A stretch of 64,000 nt of DNA from Vibrio agarilyticus (GCF_012641465.1 NZ_JABAIK010000017.1:1-64000), one strand, 5' to 3'. Positions 8,966 through 19,272 are shown, counted from the stretch's first letter. The notes: generated by a model not told the origin, from the letters alone. Made by a program: numbers and translations.

Positions 8966-9698
8966 AATCAAAGCGTTCCTTAAATTTTATGTAGTATTTA
9001 TTGTAAATTAGACAATGGTGCAGCTATACCAATGCGATTAATAGTAATTTAGCTTGTAGCATTTGTAATATGAAAATCTGAACTCGAGAGAATGATCATT
9101 GATATAGTAGATATAAGATTTCAGCACCACTATCAATAGGGCCCTAAATTTATATATCATATCCAAAACACTTAAATATTCAGTTTCGCCCTAGATGAGC
9201 TATTTAAACTTATTAAACTCAAATAATGGTTTACCAAAGTCGATGATATCTTATGTGTCCTTGTTATCCCTCCTTCAGATTTGCATTAAAATTGGTTTAA
9301 TGTATGTAAATAAGAAATTTGTGTTGTGCTAATTCATAGGTCAATAAGAGTTTAAACATTAAGATTTATAAATTAATGAGCTTTCCATCTAATGCAATGA
9401 ACTTTATGAGCATTAACTATAGACAATGATATTGTTAAGCTTTCATTTGGTCAACCAATTTTTTCAATATCAAATCTATTGAGACAAATGTGAAACGCGC
9501 CGACTATAGTCTAATGCGAAGATCGCATTCTTAGTGACTCTCACGACATTTCGATACAATTTAGGTTGATCATGATACCAAATTTGAATCTGATTGCACA
9601 ATGGTGCGTCAATTGCAGGTATTGGTTCTATGAATTTGTAGCTACTCGTAGTACCAATATTGAGCCTGTAGTTATTAACAATATATTAAGGATAAAGA
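8966..9698. promoter_or_regulatory. divergent aldolase/GH16 control region with two operators
   Basis: A 733-base AT-rich region with no gene. It holds two copies of the cluster palindrome: 9226-9237 (ATGGTTTACCAA) and the perfect 9447-9458 (TTGGTCAACCAA), plus a half site near 9292. One probably serves the leftward aldolase and the other the rightward agarase. The long leader upstream of the agarase is otherwise unexplained. Confidence 0.6.
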
Positions 9699-11042
9699 AT
9701 GAAACGAAACATGTTGTCCGTACTCGTAGTGATCCCTGCAATTGCGTTTGCTAATGATTGGGATTCTATTCCAATTCCAGCTGAATTGGACGATGACCAA
9801 AAATGGGAGTTGCAAGAAGCTTACTCTGATTCTTTTAATTACAATGGTAAGAACTCAACATTTACAAGCAAATGGAATGATAAATATTTTCATAACTGGA
9901 TTGGGCCAGGTTTAACATACTGGGAGCAAGATGAATCGTGGGTAGCAGATGGTAACTTGATTATTAGTGCTTCACGGCGTGAGGGTACTGAGCAAGTAAA
10001 TGCTGGTGTTGTTACTTCTAAAACTAAGGTCAAGTATCCTATCTTTATGGAAGCGAATATTAAAGTTAGTAATTTAGAACTTTCTTCAAACTTCTGGCTA
10101 TTGAGTGAAAATGATCAGCGTGAAATTGATATATTAGAAGTTTATGGGGGGGCTGAAGATGATTGGTTTGCCAAAAATATGTCAACGAACTTTCATGTAT
10201 TTTTCCGTAATAACGACAACACTATTAAAAGTGATTTTAATGATCAGACGCACAACACACCTAGATGGGGAAATTATTGGAGAGATGGTTTCCACCGTTT
10301 TGGAGCTTATTGGAAAAGCCCCACTGAAGTAACATTCTATATTGATGGTGTAAAAACTCCCAAAGGATCGTGGGAACAAGTTGTGATGAAAGATAAAGAT
10401 TACACCGGAGAAATTCTAGATAAAAACATCTACAATATGGATCATGAAATGTTTTTGATTCTTGATACAGAGGACCACTCGTGGCGGTCTGAAGCGGGGA
10501 TTATTGCTTCTGACGCGGACCTAGCCGACGGGTCAAAAAACAAAATGTATGTTGATTGGATTCGTGTTTATAAGCCAGTTAGCACTGGTGAAGGGAATGA
10601 GATTATTCCACCTTCTTCAGCAACAAACTTACAATTCATTCACAGTGATAAGTGCCTCGATGTAACAGATGGTGCCCTATGGAATGGAAGTAAATATCAA
10701 CAATGGACTTGCAATGCTTCGAACATCAATCAGAAATTCAGTTTTATTCATGTATCGAATGGTGAATATTTAATTCAATCAGAAAAGAGCCAACTTTGTG
10801 TTGAGCTTAAGCCGGACAGCTCACAATGGAATGATGGTGCAGTAATTCAACAGTATATATGTAACTCTTCAGAAGACAACCAACTTTGGACTTTGTTCGA
10901 TAAAAACAGTGATACATTTGAATTAAGAAATAAGAAAACAGATATGTGTTTGGCACTAAATAATAATATAACTTCTAATGGTGGAAGTGTTGTTCAGGCG
11001 TATTGTGATGGAGGAAATAATCAACGATTAAAGTTTAAGTAG
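9699..11042 (+). CDS. secreted GH16 beta-agarase with C-terminal CBM13
   Basis: A 447-residue extracellular endo-enzyme predicted to cut beta-1,4 bonds of agarose, giving neoagaro-oligosaccharides. A signal peptide (MKRNMLSVLVVIPAIAFA) is followed by a GH16 domain (about 20-300). The GH16 signature EIDILE gives nucleophile E142, D144 and acid/base E147, followed by VYGG as in agarases. Residues ~305-447 form a ricin-type CBM13 with three repeats (DKCLDV...QQWTC, LCVEL...QQYIC, MCLAL...QAYC). The start follows AAGGATAAAG. The gene has its own operator upstream. Beta-porphyranase or other GH16 activity is possible, but neighbours and motif favour agarase. Confidence 0.88.
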   Translation: MKRNMLSVLVVIPAIAFANDWDSIPIPAELDDDQKWELQEAYSDSFNYNGKNSTFTSKWNDKYFHNWIGPGLTYWEQDESWVADGNLIISASRREGTEQVNAGVVTSKTKVKYPIFMEANIKVSNLELSSNFWLLSENDQREIDILEVYGGAEDDWFAKNMSTNFHVFFRNNDNTIKSDFNDQTHNTPRWGNYWRDGFHRFGAYWKSPTEVTFYIDGVKTPKGSWEQVVMKDKDYTGEILDKNIYNMDHEMFLILDTEDHSWRSEAGIIASDADLADGSKNKMYVDWIRVYKPVSTGEGNEIIPPSSATNLQFIHSDKCLDVTDGALWNGSKYQQWTCNASNINQKFSFIHVSNGEYLIQSEKSQLCVELKPDSSQWNDGAVIQQYICNSSEDNQLWTLFDKNSDTFELRNKKTDMCLALNNNITSNGGSVVQAYCDGGNNQRLKFK

Positions 11043-11209
11043 TTAATGTTTTCCTACACTATCTGTCAACTATCTTGAAAAACGCCGACTGTTTATACTT
11101 ATGATGTCAAGGCTAAGTAATTAAATTTCGCAAGATGTTAACCAAGGCGGCCATTGAGACAGCACTAAACGCTAAACTCGATGAGCACGCCTTGCTTACG
11201 AGAAACACA

Positions 11210-11670
11210 GTAATCACCCTATAACCCCAGTATTCTAATCACCTAGCATGAGTAATAAGATCAATTCTCTAATCATAAGAAGAATTGAAATTGCAATACG
11301 GCGCACCTGCCAAGAGTGGTGAGCGTTTATTGATAAATATAAAACAAATTTTTATTAACGCTCACTTTTTCCAGCTCAATGGTGTATATAGTTCAACGCT
11401 TTACGTTAAGCATCAGAAGTCATGGAAAAGAGACCACCTATCAATTAATCTATGCCTCACCACCCAACATGATACTTCGCGTCAGTGCGATTAAACTGAG
11501 TATTCCTCAATATACAAGATGGGCTGATTTGTGCGCTGCCATGAAACGAACGTTAAGTGCTGCTGGAATTTGTTTGTATAGTGACTGCGTCGATTTCAGA
11601 AAGCTCATCAACGGCATTAATGCGATGACGGACTGTAATATTGACTTACCACTTGGGAAGTGGAGCGTGC
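11210..11670 (+). mobile_element. IS66-family remnant (tnpA/tnpB pieces)
   Basis: The left end (around 11210-11280, CCCAGTATTCTAATCACCTA) matches in inverted orientation the IS66-like end at 15958-16022. Inside are degenerate pieces of the accessory TnpA (FFQLNGVYSSTLYVK; MILRVSAIKLSIP). They run into a TnpB-like piece (ICLYSDCVDFRKLINGINAM), where DFRK-x-INGL is the TnpB hallmark. Frames are broken and the large TnpC transposase is absent. Confidence 0.7.
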
Positions 11671-11755
11671 AGATCACTTTAGCGAATAGCGACATCGCGA
11701 ACTCATGTACCATGCACATCACATTGGTTTCCTTTTTATGTTTATTTGGTAAACC

Positions 11756-11767
11756 AATGCGCCAAAG
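11756..11767. promoter_or_regulatory. cluster operator upstream of chemoreceptor
   Basis: A perfect TTGGTAAACCAA palindrome 78 bases before the chemoreceptor start. It matches the GntR-type operator proposed for the agar genes and links the chemoreceptor to the same regulon. Confidence 0.6.
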
Positions 11768-11845
11768 TGTGACACATAATGCAGACAGCTATCGGAATAT
11801 TGTTAATAATAATACTATATTTGTTGTGTACATCGAGGATTATTC

Positions 11846-13894
11846 GTGAATTTATTGAGAAGTATTCGCATTCAAAGAAGAGTAGTTGCACTTATTTTGT
11901 TGCCTATCTTTGTTATCCTAGTCTTATCCTCCATCTCGATACGAGATGCGCGCCAACAGCTAGCGAATCTTGAGAGGGTCGATACAGCAATAAAATATGC
12001 AGAATCTGCTTATCCTTTTATTACCTCAGCTTTGAAAGAGTCTTATTATACAAGAATTTATTTAGATAGTGATAAGAGTGATTTTCAATCTGAACATTTT
12101 AATATGATGAAATCTAGAGAATCGACATTATTCTTTCAAGAGAGATTTGTTAAATTCATTGAAAATAATACAAATGAATTAATGAAATATCAAAGCTTAT
12201 ATGAACAAATTAAAGAAATCATTCCTTTAATTAAAAAATCTAATTATATAAGGCTTGTTGCCGATAGCAAAAGTCATACTAGTAATATATTCCGCTCTCA
12301 ATTTGGGCGTGAAATACACACAATGTATGACTTTAATCAAATAATAGAAAAGGTCGTTAATTCCATTAGCCAGGTTTCTGTGATTTCATCCGTAAATAAG
12401 GATTTGATTCCAGCAGCTACAGCTTATTCTAAGTTAATTACCATGAATATGGAGGCGACGTTTCATAATAGTATGGTTAATCTTGCAAAAAACAGTGTGT
12501 TAGATATTTATGTTTTTGGTGAGATTATGAGTGGCTTCCAGAAGTATGAAAGAGCTAAGAGTGAATACTTTAATTTTGCAAATCAAAAGTTAATCGACAT
12601 TGCAAATGGATTGATTGAAAGTGATAATCAAAAAAGATGGTTCTCGCTTGCACTTGAAGCTAGAAGTAATATATATGATACGCAAAATAAGCCCCTTGAT
12701 ATTGATGGTAGCATTAATTGGGATAACATTAATGAAATCCAATTTGATATGTTTAACACCACAATTAAAAAAGTTGTAATTGAATTGGTTACAACTAAAG
12801 ATGATTTAAAGTTAAAAGCCAAATATAGTGTATATAAAACTATCGGTCTGGATATATTAGCACTTCTAATTTTTATAGTATTATCTATAACAATTGCACG
12901 TAGTATAACAGTTCCTTTAAATGAAATGGTGATGATGTATAGACATATTTCAAAAAACAAGGATCTTACTACCATATTAAAACAGCGAGGTTCTGATGAA
13001 TTGACGGAGTTAGCTGGCGTGTTCAATGAGCTAGTTGGCAGTCTACGTGATACATTAAAAAATGTTCAGTCAGAAGCGAAGTTAATTCACCAAACAAGTG
13101 ATTTAATGGTCGAAAATATGCAAAAATCAGAAACGTTATCTAACAGTCAGTTTGTCGCTACTGACAGTATATCTGTAGCGATAAACGAGATGTCAAGTAC
13201 AATTCAAGAAGTAGCAAATATGGCTGCGAGTACCTCTGATACTGTTGAAAAAGCGCATCAAACTTCAATTATTAGTTTTGATAACGCGAAGAAAAGTCGA
13301 GATATTATGGCTGCGTTGACTTTAGAACTTGGAAATACCCAGGGAGTAATGGGGACACTTGCTAAAGAAGCTGAAGCTATTACTAATGTTATTACAATTA
13401 TTCAGGGAATTGCAGAGCAAACTAACCTGCTCGCACTTAATGCTGCTATTGAAGCTGCTCGAGCTGGTGAGCAAGGACGCGGCTTTGCAGTTGTTGCTGA
13501 TGAAGTTCGTAGTTTGGCACACCGCACACAAGAGTCAACAGAAACAATTCGCCATCAGATTGAACGGCTTCAACTAGAGAGTCAGGCAGTTACTCATAAA
13601 ATGATCGCTTTACAAATCGAGAATGATAAAGCCGTTTCTATTGTTGATGAAAATTCTCAATCACTTGAAAGTATGAAGCAAGATTTCGATTTAATAATGG
13701 GGCAGTCTATTCAAATTGCAACAGCAACTGAAGAGCAAACATCAGTTGCTGAAGAAATTAATTTAAGAATTACGACTATTTCTGATGAAAGCTGCGATAT
13801 TAAAGATAAAACAATAATGGCTCTTATCTCGACAAAGGAATTAAAAGAATCAGCTGATAAGCTTTACACCAATGTGCAAAAGTTTAGATTATAA
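11846..13894 (+). CDS. methyl-accepting chemotaxis protein
   Basis: A 682-residue inner-membrane chemoreceptor. TM1 (about 14-28) is followed by a large all-helical periplasmic sensor (30-330) resembling the NIT type, then TM2 (about 331-350) and a HAMP segment ([13 protein letters not shown]...). The cytoplasmic signalling helices include the invariant tip [20 protein letters not shown] with [15 protein letters not shown]. The start is GTG with GAGG 8 bases upstream. It carries a perfect cluster operator upstream and lies between an agarase and IS debris. This suggests taxis toward agar breakdown products, which is inference; the ligand cannot be read from sequence. Confidence 0.92.
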   Translation: MNLLRSIRIQRRVVALILLPIFVILVLSSISIRDARQQLANLERVDTAIKYAESAYPFITSALKESYYTRIYLDSDKSDFQSEHFNMMKSRESTLFFQERFVKFIENNTNELMKYQSLYEQIKEIIPLIKKSNYIRLVADSKSHTSNIFRSQFGREIHTMYDFNQIIEKVVNSISQVSVISSVNKDLIPAATAYSKLITMNMEATFHNSMVNLAKNSVLDIYVFGEIMSGFQKYERAKSEYFNFANQKLIDIANGLIESDNQKRWFSLALEARSNIYDTQNKPLDIDGSINWDNINEIQFDMFNTTIKKVVIELVTTKDDLKLKAKYSVYKTIGLDILALLIFIVLSITIARSITVPLNEMVMMYRHISKNKDLTTILKQRGSDELTELAGVFNELVGSLRDTLKNVQSEAKLIHQTSDLMVENMQKSETLSNSQFVATDSISVAINEMSSTIQEVANMAASTSDTVEKAHQTSIISFDNAKKSRDIMAALTLELGNTQGVMGTLAKEAEAITNVITIIQGIAEQTNLLALNAAIEAARAGEQGRGFAVVADEVRSLAHRTQESTETIRHQIERLQLESQAVTHKMIALQIENDKAVSIVDENSQSLESMKQDFDLIMGQSIQIATATEEQTSVAEEINLRITTISDESCDIKDKTIMALISTKELKESADKLYTNVQKFRL

Positions 13895-13913
13895 AATGTA
13901 TTGTCAGTCCAAA

Positions 13914-14211
13914 ACCACCGCCTCGGGCGGTGGTGATTGTCTTTTAGGGCTATTGCCCAAAGGAGTGCCCATTTTAGTAGTAATATTCTTATTCACCACA
14001 GGTAAGAGGGCAATAAAAACATGTGAAATATAGAAGTTCAGCACATGTATATTGGGGTTGTAAATACCATATAGTGTGAACACCAAAGTACAGATTTAAG
14101 ATCTTGAAAGGTAATGTTGGTAAAGAGCTTTATCGTTCAATCTACATATTATGCAATATCAAAGATTGTGAAGTCTTAGAGCTAAATTTTCAACTAGACC
14201 ATGTTCAACTT
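13914..14211 (+). mobile_element. IS200/IS605-family remnant, copy A
   Basis: It begins with a terminal hairpin (CCACCGCC, 3-base loop, GGCGGTGG) and continues into a TnpA-like reading frame. That frame reads RSSAHVYWGCKYHIV, a TGA stop, TPKYRFKILKGNVGKEL, then CEVLELNFQLDHVQL. The HUH-type motif normally H-V-H is HVQ here, and the catalytic tyrosine part is missing. A related copy lies at 33744-33905 in the same orientation. Confidence 0.7.
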
Positions 14212-14470
14212 GAAGATGCAGGCTTCAATATCTGAAAATTATTGATAATTCTGGGTACAAGTGAGCCTGCAACTTCTGGTAGCGTCACATCAAAAAAACG
14301 TTTTGATAGCAGAGGTGACTGCTGCTTTCGAGGGAAAATAGACATTGTTCCTCACATGCTCATTCGTTACTTTCCAAAGCCGCTCTATTCGATTTAAGCT
14401 TGGGCTATATGGTGGCAAGTAATGAAGCTCTATATTGAGTACTTTTGCCGCATTTCTCACCATTTCTGAC
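14205..14470 (-). mobile_element. IS630-family transposase C-terminal remnant
   Basis: On the minus strand an open frame reads IELHYLPPYSPSLNRIERLW, the DDE region typical of IS630/Tc1-like transposases. It continues about 60 codons (PEVAGSLVPR...) to a stop. The upstream part is cut off exactly at the left end of the IS3-family element. Confidence 0.75.
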
Positions 14471-14537
14471 TGTAACGGTAGACTTAGATTGGAGACCTGT
14501 TTAGAGGTATGATTTTATACAACTAAAGAGGTAAAAA

Positions 14538-14834
14538 ATGCCAAGAAAAATTACGTCTGAGTTTAAACGCGAGTGTACTGAGCTAGTTATCACTCATGGC
14601 AACAGTCACAAAGATGCTGCCGCAGCAATGAACGTCGGCTTGTCGTCTATTCAACGTTGGGTTGCACAATATCGACAAGAGTTATCAGGAGTAACACCTA
14701 AGGTCACGGCCTTGACGCCAGAGCAGCTTAGGATTCAAGAGCTAGAAAAGCAGCTCAAACAACTTCAAAGTGACAATGAACTGTTAAAAAAAGCTTCAGC
14801 CTTCTACGCAATCGAAATTAACAAAAACAGATAG
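14538..14834 (+). CDS. IS3-family OrfA (helix-turn-helix subunit)
   Basis: A 98-residue protein beginning MPRKITSEFKRECTELV. It has the HTH (HKDAAAAMNVGLSSIQRWVAQYR) and a C-terminal leucine-zipper-like coiled coil (IQELEKQLKQLQSDNELLKKA) that links OrfA to the OrfAB transposase. Its end overlaps the open orfB frame, which lies in the -1 frame, near an A5 run at 14823-14827. This fits programmed -1 frameshifting. It appears intact. Confidence 0.9.
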   Translation: MPRKITSEFKRECTELVITHGNSHKDAAAAMNVGLSSIQRWVAQYRQELSGVTPKVTALTPEQLRIQELEKQLKQLQSDNELLKKASAFYAIEINKNR

Positions 14835-15682
14835 TTGCGGTAAAACTGAAGAAGATAGGCTACACAGTACAACAGATTTGCCGTTGTTTAACACTCGCTG
14901 CCAGTTCATTTTATTATCGGTTAAAGCCCAAAGCTATCAACGCTGAAATGGTGCGATTAAAAGCCGCAATGCAGCAAATTCATAACGACATGGATGCGAC
15001 CTATGGTAAGCGGCGGATGTTATCAGAATTGCAGGATATGGGTTTCACAGTTGGCCTTGAAAAGGTTCGCCGTTGGATGAAGAACCTTAACTTAGTAGCG
15101 AAACGACCAAAGCAACATCGATATCCATCTGGTGGCGTAGCGTCTGTTATTGCGCCTAATAAACTCAATCGCCAATTTAACCCTGAGCAACTCAACACGT
15201 ATTGGTCGGGTGATATAACCTATATTCGAACGCAACAAGGTTGGTTATATCTCGCCATCATCATGGATTTATGCTCTCGCCGTGTAATTAGTTGGGCGTT
15301 CTCTGATAAACCAAACATCGAGCTAACCACTCGAGCATTGCGATTAGCGGTACAAAAACGAAGAGCTTATCGTAATGTGGTTTTTCACTCAGACCAAGGT
15401 TGTCAGTATACGAGTGTTGCTTATCAAAGCTCACTAAAAGAGTTTGGTGTTGAATCGAGTATGAGCCGTGCTGGCAACTGTTTGGATAACGCAGTGACAG
15501 AGCGATTTTTTAGAAGTCTCAAGTCAGAACGAGTTAATTACCGTCGTTATGAGACAAGAAACCAAGCTATCGCAGACATAATCAACTACATTGAGCCGTT
15601 TTATAATCAGAAAAGAAAACACCACAAGTTGGGTAACATATCCCCAGTACGATATGAGATGAATTTACTGAAAAGTGCCTAA
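14822..15682 (+). CDS. IS3-family OrfB transposase (frameshift product)
   Basis: The frame opens at 14822 in -1 relative to orfA, and the product is normally made as an OrfAB fusion. Recognised parts: an HTH_21-like segment (RRMLSELQDMGFTVGLEKVRRWMK) and an rve integrase core. The core carries the DDE triad in YWSGDITYIRT (D), VVFHSDQGCQYTS (D) and LDNAVTERFFRSLKSE (E). The first internal ATG is at 14948, but the similarity extends upstream of it (IGYTVQQICRCLTLAASSFYYR). No stop interrupts the frame, so this element may still be active. Confidence 0.88.
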   Translation, partial: QKQIVAVKLKKIGYTVQQICRCLTLAASSFYYRLKPKAINAEMVRLKAAMQQIHNDMDATYGKRRMLSELQDMGFTVGLEKVRRWMKNLNLVAKRPKQHRYPSGGVASVIAPNKLNRQFNPEQLNTYWSGDITYIRTQQGWLYLAIIMDLCSRRVISWAFSDKPNIELTTRALRLAVQKRRAYRNVVFHSDQGCQYTSVAYQSSLKEFGVESSMSRAGNCLDNAVTERFFRSLKSERVNYRRYETRNQAIADIINYIEPFYNQKRKHHKLGNISPVRYEMNLLKSA

Positions 15683-15712
15683 AACAGTCTCCAAATTTTG
15701 TTGACCATTACA

Positions 15713-16022
15713 GTCATATTAGGTATTAGGGCGTGGGCTATTTGATAGGAGGTCGTCTTTTCAACGACTTCTGATCGAATAAAGCGTTGAGATTTTAGCG
15801 CGTCTTTTAACTGGTCGCGCTTGGTGTAAAACCTTGAAGTATTTACGCCGTTGAGCTGGCAAAAAGCGAGCTTTAATAACGAACTTGTTTGCGATTTCTC
15901 AATAAGCGTTTGCCACTCTTGATTAGTGTATCGTTTTCCTATTTTAAGTCTCCTCATAGTTGGATACGTGATCTTATTATTCGTGTTAGGTGATTAGAAT
16001 ACGGGGTTTATGACGCGCTTAC
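15713..16022 (-). mobile_element. IS66-family end with truncated tnpA
   Basis: From the IS end near 16022 (GTAAGCGCGTCA on the minus strand) a small tnpA frame begins at 15957 (MRRLKIGKRYTNQEWQTLIE). It runs through LLKLAFCQLNGVNTSRFYTK and is cut by the IS3 element at 15712; the last residues of the open frame come from IS3. The orientation is opposite to the related remnant at 11210-11670. Confidence 0.75.
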
Positions 16023-16065
16023 ATTTCGGTTAGATCATTACAGGGTTACATTTCCACCAACGTAT

Positions 16066-16102
16066 AAAAAGATAAACCCCAACTAAAATGATGGGGTTTA
16101 TC
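16066..16102 (-). terminator. terminator of GH50 agarase gene
   Basis: A 10-bp perfect stem (GATAAACCCC/GGGGTTTATC) lies 59 bases past the agarase stop. It is flanked by TTTT on the plus side and by TTTTTATA on the minus side, so it may work in both directions. Confidence 0.8.
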
Positions 16103-16160
16103 TTTTATGACTACCGTCATTTCCCAGTAGTGCTTATAGTTAGATCAAAAATAATTTCGG

Positions 16161-19034
16161 TTATTTAAAACGATTTTGATAAAGTGACTCGTTAAATGCT
16201 TTTGCGGCATTTACTAAAGGTTTATACGGTACATCAGCTACAGTGACAAAACCTACGTTATAGTTCTCACCATCCCATGCTCGACCTGTTACTGGTGAGT
16301 CCATATATTGAAACCAGTGTGCTCCAACAAAATATGGATTTTCAATAATGCTTTGCATATATTTAGTATATGACTCACTGCGACCAAATTGATTATCAGC
16401 ACTCATGATACCAGGATGGAATAGACCTGAGTCTAAAGAGCCAAAATGAAACTCACCAATTACACTAGGTTTATCTAATTTAGCAAGTCGGCTCCAATCC
16501 CCTTTAGAGTTAAGATCCGAAGCGTATAGATTATAACTCATTACATCTACATACTTAGCTGCTGCTTCAGCAGCCTCTGGAGTAATTGCCCAATCAGCAA
16601 AGCGAGAGCCTAAAAACATATGATTGGGTAATTTCTTGGCCATCTCTTCACTAACTACAGAAAAATATTTATCTGCAAATTTGAATAACATTTCGCTAAG
16701 ATCTGTCTTGATTACGTTGGTATATTCTCCTTGAAAATCGAATCCTTTACTAAATTCCTGCCACGATTCTACCGACACCCCCCAGGCTTGATTGAACTTA
16801 TCAATAGTCCCATACTTCCCTTTTAATAAATTAGCTAATACGGCTTTAGTGTGGCTTTGTTTTATATCTGAACGAAGAGCAGAAACTATCAGCGAGTAGT
16901 GATTTGTATCAGAAACAGTGTTACCCCAACTCAGCTCGTTATCGACAAAATACCCAATACACCATGGGTCGTTATTGACTTCTTTACCTATCTCTTCTGC
17001 CATTGAGGCGACCGAGACTCTAAATTGCGGATCAAATGGATCATGCATAGGCCCCCAGTAGTCGTTACCTGTACTAACTTTCTGATGCGTTCCAGTTATC
17101 CAACCATGTGCGGTATATGGCATTTTTCCGTTATGGCGATACATAGGATCCGACCAGTTACCTAGAGAGGTGAAGCCCCAATCCTCCATACGTGCCAAAG
17201 TTACATCTTTCCATATTGATAGTGTTTCTTGACTATTTTTGGTGCCATATTTTCTCTGCAAATTAGCAGAATAAAAGCTAAATACTTCACCATGAGCCAG
17301 TGGGCCCATGTGGATCATCTCGGTATAGCTATAGTTATCTGCTAATGGGCTAGAATAGTCTGGTAGCCAAGTAAACATCTGACTACGCAACGGTGAAGCA
17401 ACCACACGTTTACGTTTGTCTAACTTGTAAGAGATGTCCTTTAGCTGACTCGGTCTCATATTTTCTTTACTTGATCCAGAAGCATCTGCAAAATCTATAC
17501 CTGTTACGGTATAAGAATCATCCATACGAATGTTATCTAGACCTGTCATAAAATAGAGGTATCCCTCTGGGTCTACTAAGCTCCATTTTCCATCTATTTT
17601 TTCAGTTCTAAAGAAACCAGTGGCTTCAAGTTTAGGTCCATGTTTCCATCCACTATACTTTGAACGATCAGCGGGCAATTTGGCGCTATCTATTAATAGG
17701 AGATCTGCTTGACCGTATCGCTTAAGCTCTTCGACAGTATTTATTTTTTCAGTCCAAGTCTCCTCCATATATTGACCAAACTCGTCAAGCAAACCAATAT
17801 AACGAGAGGTGTCAAGACTCACGTTTGGAATCAAACTGATCTTTTCTATCGCTAGAACAGCATCTTGTTTAGGGTTCATCAAGTAGAGCTGAATTGATAC
17901 GATATTGGACGTGTCTAGCTCTTTTTCGCCCCAACCAAATACGACTTGGTTAGCATCAAATGCTTTTTCAGGTGGCTCTCCTCGCATACCTGAATCGAGA
18001 CCTTGTTCTAAGTCTTTCAGCGTGAAGTAATATTTACCACTTGAATTAGGGGCAATCTGCGCATAACCAGTCCGACTATGAACAGCCCCGGTCGCATCTC
18101 CACCCAGCTTTTTATCTAAAGCATCATCAATCCGTACAAAAAGTTGAATGCCGGAGTCACTCGGATTGACAATATCAAAAGCGACAGCTGCATCACCAAA
18201 GCTTGACCAATCCCAGGCTTGACCTTCTATCCCAGCAGAGAATTTAACGGTTGGGTAATCACTCTGCGTTGAATAGGCCACTTGAAGTGCTTTACCATGT
18301 TTATTGTTAATAAGATCAACTTGTGACCCGTCATGATGCTCAATAAGGTTACCTAGCCCTTTTTCAAAGTCAGTCAACACATGAAGAGTTTCTATTTCTC
18401 CTTTAACTTGATTCTTTCTTGCTTGAGTAACCACAAAGTCGCCGGTTCGTTTTATAAAATCAATATTATGCAATATAATTGATTGCTGTTGTGCTGGACC
18501 AACTGTATAGAATTGGAACTCGGCAATATTCGCCAACTGCAACTCATCACCGCCACGATATCCTTTAACGTTCATTGCAGAACCATTGAACAGTAGTTCC
18601 ACCTCTTTTGTACTGTTTGCTGGAATTGATATAGCGTAATCAAGCTGATGCGAAGCAGCGCCCAAAGTACCTAAGTGATCTGCGATTTTAATTTCGAAGT
18701 TCACTTCTTGTGCGGTTGGGTTTTCGACTAATAACTTTAATCCTCCTTGAGCGTTCCAATCATAATTACCTTGAATTGGTCTGAATTTCATACTGGGCCA
18801 TTTTGAAATGGACTCTGATTTAGATATCGCATCGAAAGTGATCAAAAGTCTGTTTTCTAATACTTCAAATTTGCTGTGTTCATTAAGTGCAATATCGAGA
18901 AACTGTTTATTTGTAATTTCAATCTTTGTTGCTGAGCCAGACATATCATTAGAATCAGACTTCGGAACAGCGACACACTGCAAAGAGAGTGTCGATAAGA
19001 TCGCTACAGCAAGAGCTGTTTTTATCAAGCGCAT
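16161..19034 (-). CDS. GH50 beta-agarase (exported)
   Basis: A 957-residue GH50 enzyme, predicted to release neoagarobiose (or the tetraose) from agarose and oligosaccharides. A signal peptide (MRLIKTALAVAILSTLSLQC) precedes two beta-sandwich, CBM-like regions (about 40-430). The (beta/alpha)8 catalytic domain follows. The GH50 catalytic pair is clear: acid/base E700 in YFVDNELSWG and nucleophile E861 in VIGEFHFG. The family tail GAHWFQYMDSP...GENYNVGFV is intact. The Cys near the signal end lacks a canonical lipobox, so a soluble periplasmic or secreted form is likelier than a lipoprotein. It is divergent from GH117 with two operators between. Confidence 0.92.
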   Translation of the reverse strand: MRLIKTALAVAILSTLSLQCVAVPKSDSNDMSGSATKIEITNKQFLDIALNEHSKFEVLENRLLITFDAISKSESISKWPSMKFRPIQGNYDWNAQGGLKLLVENPTAQEVNFEIKIADHLGTLGAASHQLDYAISIPANSTKEVELLFNGSAMNVKGYRGGDELQLANIAEFQFYTVGPAQQQSIILHNIDFIKRTGDFVVTQARKNQVKGEIETLHVLTDFEKGLGNLIEHHDGSQVDLINNKHGKALQVAYSTQSDYPTVKFSAGIEGQAWDWSSFGDAAVAFDIVNPSDSGIQLFVRIDDALDKKLGGDATGAVHSRTGYAQIAPNSSGKYYFTLKDLEQGLDSGMRGEPPEKAFDANQVVFGWGEKELDTSNIVSIQLYLMNPKQDAVLAIEKISLIPNVSLDTSRYIGLLDEFGQYMEETWTEKINTVEELKRYGQADLLLIDSAKLPADRSKYSGWKHGPKLEATGFFRTEKIDGKWSLVDPEGYLYFMTGLDNIRMDDSYTVTGIDFADASGSSKENMRPSQLKDISYKLDKRKRVVASPLRSQMFTWLPDYSSPLADNYSYTEMIHMGPLAHGEVFSFYSANLQRKYGTKNSQETLSIWKDVTLARMEDWGFTSLGNWSDPMYRHNGKMPYTAHGWITGTHQKVSTGNDYWGPMHDPFDPQFRVSVASMAEEIGKEVNNDPWCIGYFVDNELSWGNTVSDTNHYSLIVSALRSDIKQSHTKAVLANLLKGKYGTIDKFNQAWGVSVESWQEFSKGFDFQGEYTNVIKTDLSEMLFKFADKYFSVVSEEMAKKLPNHMFLGSRFADWAITPEAAEAAAKYVDVMSYNLYASDLNSKGDWSRLAKLDKPSVIGEFHFGSLDSGLFHPGIMSADNQFGRSESYTKYMQSIIENPYFVGAHWFQYMDSPVTGRAWDGENYNVGFVTVADVPYKPLVNAAKAFNESLYQNRFK

Positions 19035-19122
19035 ATAGTTTCCTCCTATAAATTAGCGCACTTTACATTGTGTATGCCATTATGCTCATTCGATAGTATC
19101 CATCCCAGATCAAAGGCTCAAA

Positions 19123-19134
19123 TTAATCAACCAA
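19123..19134. promoter_or_regulatory. cluster operator upstream of GH50 (16161-19034)
   Basis: TTAATCAACCAA keeps one perfect arm of the palindrome and lies 89 bases before the leftward GH50 start. Confidence 0.45.
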
Positions 19135-19225
19135 TAGTGCTTTATTTGTCGATATGTGGTTCGGATCACTTAAATGAAAGAATCTATGTACGATAAGACT
19201 CTCAGTAATTGTGATAAACTTAAAA

Positions 19226-19237
19226 TTGGTTTACCTT
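19226..19237. promoter_or_regulatory. cluster operator upstream of GH117
   Basis: TTGGTTTACCTT matches the cluster palindrome at 10 of 12 positions and ends 35 bases before the GH117 start. Confidence 0.5.
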
Positions 19238-19272
19238 TGGTCGAAATGTTTCAAATGTCGTAGGACCAATTT

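Larger units (their letters stand above)
14471..15712 (+). mobile_element. IS3-family insertion sequence
   Basis: A 1242-bp element with imperfect terminal inverted repeats: left TGTAACGG...TTGGAGACCTGTTT, right TGTAATGG...TTTGGAGACTGTTTT on the minus strand. Inside are the two overlapping orfA and orfB frames. No matching target duplication is evident: the left flank is GAC and the right flank GTC. It separates IS630 and IS66 remnants and truncates both, so it arrived after them. Confidence 0.85.

Noticed and set aside
11507-11722. 71-codon minus-strand frame
   Set aside because: It is the shadow of the IS66 TnpB-like remnant read on the plus strand.
14948-15682. IS3 orfB taken as a separate gene from ATG 14948
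   Set aside because: Family similarity continues upstream to 14822 in the same frame; the usual product is an OrfAB frameshift fusion.
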